Assembly: GCF_001545035.1 (NCBI RefSeq)
Contig: NZ_FCOJ02000045.1
Coordinates: forward strand, 1 to 64,000
Reading direction: 5' to 3'
Source: Caballeronia glebae
GTDB lineage: Bacteria > Pseudomonadota > Gammaproteobacteria > Burkholderiales > Burkholderiaceae
DNA: 64,000 nucleotides
Each line of letters opens with the position of its first letter. The first letter of the stretch is position 1. The position numbers and the translations under genes are program-made. Shown here one piece after another: positions 37,982 through 46,215 of the stretch. The notes under the pieces were generated by a model. The model had not been told where the DNA came from and did not search any database. It saw nothing but the letters and a program-made list of their open reading frames with translations.

Positions 37982-39088
37982 ATGATCTTGACTAGACGGG
38001 ATGCCGCGATCGAGACAATTCGTGCGCGTGCCTACTCGATCCCCACCGACAAGCCCGAAGCCGACGGCACGTTCGCGTGGAATGCGACGACGCTTGTCAT
38101 CGTCGAAGTCGTGGCGGCGGGCAAGACGGGCATCGGCTACACATACAACGATGCGAGTGTGGCGAAGTTGATCGAAGCGACGCTCGCGCCGCTGCTGATT
38201 GGCGACGATGCATGGAACATCAATGCGCTGTGGTTGCGCATGTTTCAGCACGTACGCAATATCGGCCGCTCCGGCATTGCAGCGACGGCGATTTCAGCGA
38301 TCGACTGCGCGCTATGGGACGTGAAAGCTCGTCTGCTTGATGTTCCGCTCGCGCGATTGCTCGGTGTAATGCGCGAACGCGTGCCGCTCTACGGCAGCGG
38401 CGGTTTCACCACATACAGCGACGACGAAATGCGCGAACAGCTTTCGCACTGGGTTTACGAGGACGGGTGCCGCTGGGTCAAGATCAAGATCGGCAGCGAG
38501 CCGCCGCGCGATCCGCATCGTGTGCGTGTCGCGCGTGGGGCCATCGGTGATGGTGCGGGTCTTTTCGTCGACGCGAACGGCGCGCTCGACGGCAAGCAGG
38601 CGCTCGATTACGCGCAACGCTTCTCCGAGCAAAATGTCGTGTGGTTCGAAGAACCGGTTTCCTCCGATGACGTCGCCGGGCTCGCTGCGCTGCGCAACGC
38701 GCTGCCCGCACGCCTGGAACTGGCTGCGGGCGAGTACGGCTACACGCAGGACGACTTCCGTACGTTGCTAGCCAACGAGGCCATCGATGTCTTGCAAGCG
38801 GACGTCACACGCTGCGGCGGTATTACAGGCTTCATGAGCGTGGCCGCACTGTGCGACGCGTTTCATCGGCCGCTCTCCGCCCACTGTGCTCCGGCGATGC
38901 ATCTGCACGTTGCATGCGCGGCGCCGCGTCTACGTCATCAGGAATGGTTTCACGATCACGTTCGCATCGAGCAGATGCTGTTCGACGGCGCGCCGCGCGC
39001 GATTGATGGCGCAATTGCCCCAGACCTGTCGCGGCCCGGCTGCGGCCTCGATTTCAAGCATGCTGACGCGCAGTGCTATGCGGTTTAG
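37982..39088 (+). CDS. Enolase-superfamily (mandelate racemase/muconate lactonizing) enzyme
   Basis: A 368-residue enzyme with an N-terminal capping domain and TIM barrel. The catalytic KxK is in RWVKIKIGSE. Metal ligands are in LFVDANGAL, VWFEEPVSSDD and LAAGEYGYTQDD, then DVLQADVTRCGGITG and the His in SAHCAPAMHLHVA. The pattern suggests a sugar-acid dehydratase or racemase; the substrate is not deducible. In this operon it could feed a 2-keto sugar acid to the neighbouring enzymes. Confidence 0.9.
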   Translation: MILTRRDAAIETIRARAYSIPTDKPEADGTFAWNATTLVIVEVVAAGKTGIGYTYNDASVAKLIEATLAPLLIGDDAWNINALWLRMFQHVRNIGRSGIAATAISAIDCALWDVKARLLDVPLARLLGVMRERVPLYGSGGFTTYSDDEMREQLSHWVYEDGCRWVKIKIGSEPPRDPHRVRVARGAIGDGAGLFVDANGALDGKQALDYAQRFSEQNVVWFEEPVSSDDVAGLAALRNALPARLELAAGEYGYTQDDFRTLLANEAIDVLQADVTRCGGITGFMSVAALCDAFHRPLSAHCAPAMHLHVACAAPRLRHQEWFHDHVRIEQMLFDGAPRAIDGAIAPDLSRPGCGLDFKHADAQCYAV

Positions 39089-39103
39089 AAACAGAGCACA
39101 ACG

Positions 39104-40006
39104 ATGAACAAGACAACGACCGTCGGCATCGCCGTGGCATGCGGGCTCGCCGCGCTGATCGGGACCAGTAAGCGAGCGAACCGTCGTGCGCCTGCGCAAG
39201 CACATGTCGATACCGCGCGCACTTTCAACCACAGTTCCGCGATGCTTGCCCTCTCCGTGCTCGCGGACAGCGCGATGGAGCACTATCGCGGCTCCTTCGA
39301 CAACCCGGCGATGTACACGCCGATCGTTGTCTCGACACTGTCTCTGCTCGCCGGCCTGCATGGTGGGCGCGATCATGAGCCGCAGCGTCATCCAGTCCGC
39401 AATTCGGTGTATGTCGGCACAGCGCTCGCCGGGCTCGCAGGCACCGGATTCCATGTGTACAACATCACCAAGCGTCCCGGCCAATGGAGTTGGCACAACC
39501 TCTTCTATGCGGCGCCGATCGGCGCACCGATGGCACTGTTGCTCTCAGGCGCGCTCGGCGCGGTCGCCGAACGCCTGCGCGATGAACCGCAGCACGAGCC
39601 GCGCCTCTTCGGCATGCCTGCGGGCCAGGCGCTGGCGCTGCTCACGAGCGCCGGACTCGTCGGCACGCTGGGCGAAGTCGCGCTGCTGCATTTTCGCGGC
39701 GCATTTCAAAACCCGGCGATGTACGCGCCTATTGTGATCCCGCCCATTGCTGCGGCGCTGCTCGTGAACACCGCGATTGGCGCACCCCGATCGCGCTGGT
39801 TCACGCGGCTCTGGCTGCACATGACCGCGGCGCTCGGCATCATCGGTGTCGGATTTCATGCGCGAGGCATCGCGCGTAATCAGGGTGGATGGCGCAACTG
39901 GAGCCAGAATCTGTTCAACGGCCCCCCACTGCCTGCGCCGCCAAGTTTTTCGGCGCTCGCGCTGGCAGGACTTGCTGCACAGCGCCTGCGGGAGACCGAG
40001 CGATGA
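39104..40006 (+). CDS. Membrane protein with internal duplication
   Basis: A 300-residue protein not assigned to a named family. Two similar halves: SAMEHYRGSFDNPAMYTPIVV with GTGFHVYNITKRPGQWSWHN, and VALLHFRGAFQNPAMYAPIVI with GVGFHARGIARNQGGWRNWS. Each half has about three hydrophobic helices. Its stop overlaps the start of the gluconate-dehydrogenase-type small subunit by 4 bases. The tight coupling suggests a membrane anchor or electron-transfer partner of the dehydrogenase; the conserved HYRG/HFRG and FHxxxI histidines could bind haem or quinone (inference). Confidence 0.75.
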   Translation: MNKTTTVGIAVACGLAALIGTSKRANRRAPAQAHVDTARTFNHSSAMLALSVLADSAMEHYRGSFDNPAMYTPIVVSTLSLLAGLHGGRDHEPQRHPVRNSVYVGTALAGLAGTGFHVYNITKRPGQWSWHNLFYAAPIGAPMALLLSGALGAVAERLRDEPQHEPRLFGMPAGQALALLTSAGLVGTLGEVALLHFRGAFQNPAMYAPIVIPPIAAALLVNTAIGAPRSRWFTRLWLHMTAALGIIGVGFHARGIARNQGGWRNWSQNLFNGPPLPAPPSFSALALAGLAAQRLRETER

Positions 40007-40671
40007 ATCTTCCTCGCTATCCCGAGTACAACGTGCTGGACAAACGCGACACGCCCTCGTGGGACGACGTCACGCGCGCAGTCATCGACGAGCGGCTCGC
40101 AACGCCGAGAGAGCCGCGCTTCTTCGATGCCGTGCAGTGGAACGCGGTGCGCGCGCTCTGCGCGTGCATTGTGCCGCAATGCAAAGGAAGAGACCCAAGA
40201 AACGATTTTGATCGCGATCCCGTACCCTTGGCCGCGCTGCTTGACGCGAAGCTCGGCAAAGGCGGCGGTGATGGCTATCGCGATGCGCGCCTTCCGCCGA
40301 TGTGCGACGCATGGCGCATCGGCCTCGCCGCACTCGACGCCGAAAGCCGAGCGCGTCATGAATTGCCCTTCGCTCGCATCGACGATGATGCGCGAAGGAC
40401 GTTATTGAGCGACATGCAGCACGGCAAGCTGAGCCACGGCGCGTGGCAAGGCATGTCAGGCGAGCTTTTCTTCAAGGAACGCGTGCTCCACGACATTTGC
40501 GGCGCTTATTACTCACATCCACATGCGTGGAGCGAGATCGGCTTCGGCGGCCCCGCGAATCCGCGCGGCTATGTGCGCATGTACTTCGATCGGCGCGATC
40601 CCTGGGAAGCAGCGGAAGCCGAGCCCGGAAAAGAACGCGAGGCGCGCAAGGAGAATCGCCGTGTCCGATGA
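40003..40671 (+). CDS. Gluconate 2-dehydrogenase subunit 3-family protein
   Basis: A 222-residue small subunit of GMC-type membrane dehydrogenases. FFDAVQWNAVRALCACIVPQ opens the conserved part, and KERVLHDICGAYYSHPHAWSEIGFGGPANPRGYV is the characteristic C-terminal block. The usual twin-arginine signal of this subunit is not present, so the complex may stay cytoplasmic or be carried by a partner. Start ATG 40003 inside the previous stop; its end overlaps the GMC subunit by 11 bases. Confidence 0.85.
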   Translation: MNLPRYPEYNVLDKRDTPSWDDVTRAVIDERLATPREPRFFDAVQWNAVRALCACIVPQCKGRDPRNDFDRDPVPLAALLDAKLGKGGGDGYRDARLPPMCDAWRIGLAALDAESRARHELPFARIDDDARRTLLSDMQHGKLSHGAWQGMSGELFFKERVLHDICGAYYSHPHAWSEIGFGGPANPRGYVRMYFDRRDPWEAAEAEPGKEREARKENRRVR

Positions 40672-42304
40672 TGCCCTCGAGGTGCCGCGCGGCAAACACG
40701 GACGTGCACCGGATGTCTTTCACAAAGGCGCATGGCTGCCGATGCGCCAATATGACCCGGACGAAGCGGTCGACTTTGCGATTGTCGGCACCGGCGCCGG
40801 CGGCGGCACGCTCGCGTGCCGTCTCGCGGAAAAGGGCTTCAAGGTGGTCGGCTTCGATGCGGGCGCGTGGTGGCGGCCGCTCGAAGAGTTCGCCTCGGAC
40901 GAAACGCATCAATCCAAACTCTTCTGGACTGACGAGCGCATCTGTGATGGTGAAAATCCGCTCAAGCTCGGCAACAACAACAGCGGCAAGGCCGTTGGCG
41001 GCAGCACGGTGCACTTCGCGATGGTGTCGCTGCGCTTTCGGCCCGAATGGTTCAAGTCGAAAAGCGTGCTCGGCTACGGCGCGGACTGGCCGCTCGACTG
41101 GCGCGACATGTGGCGCTACTACGGCGAAGTCGAGCAGGCGCTGAAAATTGCGGGACCCGTGACCTATCCGTGGGGTCCGAAGCGGCCACGCTATCCGTAT
41201 CGGCCGCACGAACTGAACGCTGCTGCGCTCGTGCTCGCACGCGGCTGCGAGGCGCTTGGCATCGACTGGACAGAGACGCCGCTCGCGACCGTTTCCGCGC
41301 CGCGCGGTGAGGCGCACCCGTGCGTTTATCGGGGCTTCTGCGTGTCTGGCTGTGCCACCAACGCCAAGCAGAGCGCACTCGTCACGTGGATTCCACGCGC
41401 TGTTCGCGCCGGTGCCGAAATCCGTGATCTCGCAATGGTCGGTCGCATCGTCATGGGCGACGATGGCCGCGCGACGGGCGTCGAATACTTCCGCGAAGGA
41501 CGCTGGCAGTTTCAGCGCGCGCGCCATGTCGTGGTCGCAGGTTACGCGATCGAAACGCCGCGTCTGTTGCTGCTGTCCGCGACCGACCGCTATCCAGACG
41601 GGCTCGCGAACAGCTCTGGACTCGTCGGAAAAAATCTGATGGTGCAGACCAATCAGGCCGTGTGGGGCACGATGGACCAAGAGATCCGCTGGTACAAGGG
41701 GCCGCCGTCGCTCTCTCTGACCGAGCACTGGAATTACGAGGACAAAGGCAAGGACTTCTTTGGCGGCTATTGCTACATGAGTCAGGGACCGTTGCCCGTG
41801 GCGTGGTCGGCCACGCAAAACGGACGTGGTCTGTGGGGACAGGCCTTGCTCGATGAGATGCAGAAGTACAACCATCAGGCGGGCCTGAAGATCGTCGGCG
41901 AAACCCTGCCGCAGGAACGCAATCGCGTGACGCTCGCTGAGGAGAAGGATCAGTACGATCTGCCGATCGCGCGCGTGACGTACTCACTGTGCGATAACGA
42001 CAAGCGGCTCATCGCCCATTCGCTCGATTTCATGAGCCAGGCGCTCGAAGCCGCGGGCGGGCGCGATGTCTGGCGCGAAACCGACGACACCTGCCATCTA
42101 AATGGCACCGCGCGCATGGGCGATGACCGCGCGACGAGCGTCGTCAATGCGGACTGCCGCAGCTGGGACATCGACAACTTGTGGATCTGCGATGGCTCCG
42201 TGTTTCCGACGGTGGGCGGCGTCAATCCCTCTCTGACGATTCAGGCGATCGCACTGCGCACGGCGGACCGGATTGAAGCTTTAGCCGCGCGCGGAGAACT
42301 ATAG
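40661..42304 (+). CDS. GMC-family FAD oxidoreductase (gluconate/sugar dehydrogenase type)
   Basis: A 547-residue flavoprotein. The N-terminal FAD site is FAIVGTGAGGGTLACRLAEKG near residue 40. The GMC block is NNNSGKAVGGSTVHFAMVSLR, and the C-terminal part has CHLNGTARMGDD (active-site His) and VNPSLTIQAIALRTADRI. A cysteine-rich CVYRGFCVSGCATNAKQSA segment is typical of the membrane dehydrogenase branch and may hold an Fe-S cluster. Start GTG 40661 with AAGGAG. With the subunit before it and the triheme cytochrome at 49275 it should oxidise a sugar, alcohol or sugar acid and pass electrons to the respiratory chain. Confidence 0.92.
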   Translation: MSDDALEVPRGKHGRAPDVFHKGAWLPMRQYDPDEAVDFAIVGTGAGGGTLACRLAEKGFKVVGFDAGAWWRPLEEFASDETHQSKLFWTDERICDGENPLKLGNNNSGKAVGGSTVHFAMVSLRFRPEWFKSKSVLGYGADWPLDWRDMWRYYGEVEQALKIAGPVTYPWGPKRPRYPYRPHELNAAALVLARGCEALGIDWTETPLATVSAPRGEAHPCVYRGFCVSGCATNAKQSALVTWIPRAVRAGAEIRDLAMVGRIVMGDDGRATGVEYFREGRWQFQRARHVVVAGYAIETPRLLLLSATDRYPDGLANSSGLVGKNLMVQTNQAVWGTMDQEIRWYKGPPSLSLTEHWNYEDKGKDFFGGYCYMSQGPLPVAWSATQNGRGLWGQALLDEMQKYNHQAGLKIVGETLPQERNRVTLAEEKDQYDLPIARVTYSLCDNDKRLIAHSLDFMSQALEAAGGRDVWRETDDTCHLNGTARMGDDRATSVVNADCRSWDIDNLWICDGSVFPTVGGVNPSLTIQAIALRTADRIEALAARGEL

Positions 42305-42358
42305 CTTGAGTCTCATGACCCGTCGCAAGAAGAATCACGATAAGGATAGGGGGTGCGT

Positions 42359-43351
42359 ATGAACAAGCCGCAAATTGTGGTCATTACGGGCGCTTCGGCC
42401 GGTGTGGGGCGTGCTACGGCACTCGAATTCGCGCATCGTGGCGCCGACGTTGCACTCATCGGCCGCGATGAACAAGCGCTTGAAGGGACGGCGGCCGACG
42501 TGCGGGCGCTGGGCGTGCGAGCCCTGACAATCCCTCTCGATACCAGCGCGACAGGTGCACTCGACGATGCGGCGGTGCAGGTTGAAGCCAAGCTTGGACC
42601 CATCGATGTCTGGGTCAACAACGCGATGGTCACCTCGTTCACACCCTTTGCCGAGATGCTCGAAGCAGACTTCAAACGCATCACCGACGTCACCTACCTC
42701 GGTTTCGTGTGGGGCACCATGGCCGCGCTCAAGCGCATGCTGCCGCGCGATCGGGGCGTGATCGTGCAGGTCGGATCGGCATTGGCGTATCGCTCGATCC
42801 CCCTGCAATCCGCCTACTGCGGCGCGAAACACGCCATTCGAGGCTTCACCGATTCGCTGCGCTGCGAACTGCTGCATGCGAAGAGCCGCATTCATTTGAC
42901 GATGGTGCAAATGCCGGCCTTGAATACGCCGCAATTCGATTGGGCCAAGTGTGAGTTGCCGCATGCCCCGCGTCCGGTTGCGCCTATCTACGACCCCGAA
43001 GTTGCGGCGCGTGCCATCTACTGGTCGGCCACGCACCGACGGCGTGAGCTATGGGTCGGCGCACCGTCGATCAAGGCGATCGTCGCAAATATGTTGTTTC
43101 CGGGGTTACTCGATCGGTATCTGGGACGCACGGGCTATGACGCACAGCAGGATCCATCGCTCGGTTCGAGCGGAAGGCCCAACAACCTATGGGAACCGGT
43201 GAGCGCGCTGCATCGCATTCGGGGCCGTTTTGAGCAACAATCAAAGCATGCGAGCCCGATGCTTTGGGCCGACACGCATCGTGGCCTGCTGGTAAGCGGA
43301 GCACTCGCGCTTGCCGCGTGTCTAGCATGCGCCGTGCGGCGCCGGAGTTAG
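42359..43351 (+). CDS. Short-chain dehydrogenase/reductase with C-terminal membrane helix
   Basis: A 330-residue SDR. The cofactor motif is TGASAGVGRATALEF (TGxxxGxG), NNAMV replaces NNAG, and the catalytic pair is SAYCGAKHA (YxxxK). The C-terminus ends with LLVSGALALAACLACAV, a probable membrane anchor. ATG 42359 follows AGGGGG. Stop TAG is 2 bases before the GH15 gene. Substrate unknown. Confidence 0.9.
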   Translation: MNKPQIVVITGASAGVGRATALEFAHRGADVALIGRDEQALEGTAADVRALGVRALTIPLDTSATGALDDAAVQVEAKLGPIDVWVNNAMVTSFTPFAEMLEADFKRITDVTYLGFVWGTMAALKRMLPRDRGVIVQVGSALAYRSIPLQSAYCGAKHAIRGFTDSLRCELLHAKSRIHLTMVQMPALNTPQFDWAKCELPHAPRPVAPIYDPEVAARAIYWSATHRRRELWVGAPSIKAIVANMLFPGLLDRYLGRTGYDAQQDPSLGSSGRPNNLWEPVSALHRIRGRFEQQSKHASPMLWADTHRGLLVSGALALAACLACAVRRRS

Positions 43352-43353
43352 TC

Positions 43354-45135
43354 ATGGCCGCGCGTATCGAGGACTATGCACTGCTTGGCGACGGGCGAAC
43401 CGCCGCCCTCGTCGCCAAAGATGGCTCGATCGATTGGCTATGTTGGCCCACGTTCGAGTCCAGCCCCTGTTTTGCTGCGCTGCTTGGCGACGCATCCAAC
43501 GGCCAATGGCGCATAGCGCCCGTCGAGCCGGTGCAGCACGTGAGACGGCGGTATCTCGGCGATTCGCTGGTGCTCGAAACAACTTTCGAGACCGCCAGCG
43601 GTGTCGTTGAGATGACTGATTGCCTTACGTGGTCCGAAGTCCCTCCTCGGCTCGTACGCAGCGTGAAGTGCGTGGCCGGATGCGTTGCTCTCACAAGCGA
43701 ATTGGCAGTTCGCTTCGACCACGGCCGCCTGAAACCCTGGTACCGCCGGGTTGGACGAAGAGTGGTCGCGGTGGCCGGTCCCCATTCCATCTGGTTCGAC
43801 GGTCCTCTTGCGCCTGCTTGTGATGCGCAATCGGTGCAAGTCGAATTGAATCTGACGGCCGGTGACCGGTGCGACTTCGTGCTGACCTGCTGCCGGTCCC
43901 ATGAGCCGCCCCCTGCTGCATTGAACGTGGACCAGACGCTGCATACGACTCTGCTCGATTGGTCGCAATGGGCGGACCAGATCGATCTGGGTAACGACCG
44001 ATACGCCGACGCGATTCGATCCTCGCTTGTGGCGCTCAGGGGGCTCACGAATCGCGTGACTGGCGGTATCGCGGCGGCGGCAACGACTTCATTGCCTGAA
44101 CTGATCGGTGGCGACCTCAACTGGGACTATCGTTATTGCTGGCTGCGCGATGCGAGCTTTACGATGCTCGCCTTGGCCGGCACCGGCTTGCGCGCGCAGG
44201 CCCAGGCCTGGCGAGATTGGCTGCTGCGGGCGCTCGCCGGTGAGCCCGCGCAGGCGCAGACCGTTTATACGACCGACGGCGATCGTCACCTGTTGGAATG
44301 GGAGTGCGCATGGCTGGGTGGCTACGAGGGCTCACGTCCCGTGCGCTTTGGCAATGCTGCGGTGACGCAATCGCAGCACGATATCTACGGCGAGCTCATC
44401 GACGCGCTTTACGTCTCGAGATGCCATGACATGCCGCCCGGCGACGAAGTCTGGTTTCTCGAACGTGCGCTCATCGAGCATGTGCGGCGCGTCTGGAAAG
44501 AACCAGACAATGGACTATGGGAATCGCGCGGCGGGCTTCGGCACCATACGCTTTCCAAGATGATGACGTGGCTTGCACTCGACAGGGGCATCAAGAGTGC
44601 GCTGAGTGACGGCCACGACGTCCCCATCGACGACTGGAGACGTGACGCGCATGAGATTCGCGAGAGCGTGCTGACATACGGCTTCCACAGCGGCGTGGGT
44701 GCCTTCACGCAGACCTACGGCGGTGATCGGCTGGACGCCAGTCTGCTGCTCTTGCCGTTGCGAGGCTTTCTGCCTGCGGACGACCCTCGCGTCGTCGCGA
44801 CGGTCACCGCCATCGAGCAGCACCTGATGCATGACGGTCTGGTCTACCGCTTCCTAGGCGATGACAAGCCCGGTCAGGGTCGACCTGAAGGGGCTTTCAT
44901 CGCCTGCAGCTGCTGGCTTGCACAGGTCCGACAGATGCAAGGCCGGCATGAGGAGGCTAAGGAGCTCTTCGAACGGGTGGTCGCGCTGCGAAACGATGTG
45001 GGGTTGCTCGCTGAAGAGTTCGATACCGATCTGAAACGCCAGTGCGGCAATTTTCCGCAAGTACTCTCCCACGTTGCGTTCATCAACGCCGCCCGGTACT
45101 TCGACGACCCCGATCATTCGCTGAACGCCCTCTGA
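43354..45135 (+). CDS. GH15 glucoamylase/trehalase-type glycoside hydrolase
   Basis: A 593-residue protein: N-terminal beta-domain (YALLGDGRTAALVAKDGSIDWLC), then the (alpha/alpha)6 barrel with RVTGGIAAAATTSLPELIGG and NWDYRYCWLRDASF. The probable catalytic acids are Glu in DNGLWESRGG and Glu in LLAEEFD. No signal peptide, so a cytoplasmic alpha-glucan hydrolase or trehalase. Its placement between a dehydrogenase and oxidase genes suggests it releases glucose for the same pathway. ATG 43354, almost contiguous with the SDR stop. Confidence 0.92.
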   Translation: MAARIEDYALLGDGRTAALVAKDGSIDWLCWPTFESSPCFAALLGDASNGQWRIAPVEPVQHVRRRYLGDSLVLETTFETASGVVEMTDCLTWSEVPPRLVRSVKCVAGCVALTSELAVRFDHGRLKPWYRRVGRRVVAVAGPHSIWFDGPLAPACDAQSVQVELNLTAGDRCDFVLTCCRSHEPPPAALNVDQTLHTTLLDWSQWADQIDLGNDRYADAIRSSLVALRGLTNRVTGGIAAAATTSLPELIGGDLNWDYRYCWLRDASFTMLALAGTGLRAQAQAWRDWLLRALAGEPAQAQTVYTTDGDRHLLEWECAWLGGYEGSRPVRFGNAAVTQSQHDIYGELIDALYVSRCHDMPPGDEVWFLERALIEHVRRVWKEPDNGLWESRGGLRHHTLSKMMTWLALDRGIKSALSDGHDVPIDDWRRDAHEIRESVLTYGFHSGVGAFTQTYGGDRLDASLLLLPLRGFLPADDPRVVATVTAIEQHLMHDGLVYRFLGDDKPGQGRPEGAFIACSCWLAQVRQMQGRHEEAKELFERVVALRNDVGLLAEEFDTDLKRQCGNFPQVLSHVAFINAARYFDDPDHSLNAL

Positions 45136-45150
45136 GACACAGCCACGAGC

Positions 45151-46215
45151 ATGAACACCGACGCGGCCAACGGCACTCCTTCCAGAGAAAACCTTCACGG
45201 CGGCTGCTGGCGCGTCACCGCGCTCGCGCTCGCACTTGTATTCGCCGCCAGTCCTGCCCTCACGCATGCCGATGCGCCGCTCAATTATTTTCTTCACGCC
45301 GACGGTCCGGCGGCGACGCCCACGATGCGCCTCGGCTGGGCGCTTGCCGCGTTAGTGACGGTCGTCGCGCTGATCATAGTCGTGCTGCTCGTTGGCGCGA
45401 TTGCGCGCCGGAGGTCGGGAGCGGAACGCGATGAGCGACATGTTCACGCCGAAGGCGGTGGCATGCATTGGGTGTGGATCGGCACGGCAATTTCGTCTGT
45501 CACGCTCTTCGCTGCGCTCGCCTATGTTCTGTTCACGCTCGAATCGGTTGCGTCGCCTGGCCGCGAACCGACTCTTACCATCACTGTCACCGCGCAGGAC
45601 TGGTGGTGGAAGATCGACTACGCAGGCGAGCCTGCAGTCACCACCGCAAACGAAATTCACATTCCGGTGGGCGAGCCCGTGAAAATCGAACTCAAAAGCG
45701 CGGACGTCATTCACGCGTTCTGGGTGCCGCTTCTTGCGGGAAAGACCCAGACCATACCTGGCGTCGTCAACGAACAATGGATTCAAGCAGACCGCGCGGG
45801 CGTGTATCGCGGGCAATGCACACAGTTTTGCGGCGCGCAGCATGCGCATATGGCCTTCGAAGTGATCGCCGAGCCGCGTGCGCAGTTCGATGCGTGGTAT
45901 GCGTCGCAAGCGAAGCCATACGCGCCTGTGAGCGCCGCCGTCGACGTGCGCGCGGGCGCCGAACTCTTCAAGGAACGCTGCGCGGGCTGTCACGCCATTC
46001 GCGGCACCGATGCGAACGGCGCGCAGGCGCCGGATCTTACGCATCTGAACACTCGCCGGCTGATTGCAGCGGGCACGTTGAGGAACACCGCACAGAACCA
46101 GCTCGACTGGATTCAACACGCGCAGCGCATCAAGCCCGATTCGCTGATGCCATCGATCGCGCTCTCCGCCACTGACGCCGCCGCGCTGACGGCCTACCTT
46201 CGGACCTTGCAATGA
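45151..46215 (+). CDS. coxB: Cytochrome c oxidase subunit II with fused cytochrome c
   Basis: A 354-residue subunit. Signal/first membrane segment at residues 20-40, two more helices (about 58-83 and 105-125), then the CuA cupredoxin domain with ligands His in DVIHAFWVP and the set CTQFCGAQHAHM. After residue 260 a cytochrome c domain with CAGCH follows (axial Met likely in DSLMPS), as in caa3-type oxidases. Stop overlaps coxA start by 4 bases. Confidence 0.93.
   Translation: MNTDAANGTPSRENLHGGCWRVTALALALVFAASPALTHADAPLNYFLHADGPAATPTMRLGWALAALVTVVALIIVVLLVGAIARRRSGAERDERHVHAEGGGMHWVWIGTAISSVTLFAALAYVLFTLESVASPGREPTLTITVTAQDWWWKIDYAGEPAVTTANEIHIPVGEPVKIELKSADVIHAFWVPLLAGKTQTIPGVVNEQWIQADRAGVYRGQCTQFCGAQHAHMAFEVIAEPRAQFDAWYASQAKPYAPVSAAVDVRAGAELFKERCAGCHAIRGTDANGAQAPDLTHLNTRRLIAAGTLRNTAQNQLDWIQHAQRIKPDSLMPSIALSATDAAALTAYLRTLQ

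Noticed and set aside
40472-41875. 467-codon minus-strand frame
   Set aside because: Antisense to the GMC oxidoreductase; open only because of high GC codon bias.
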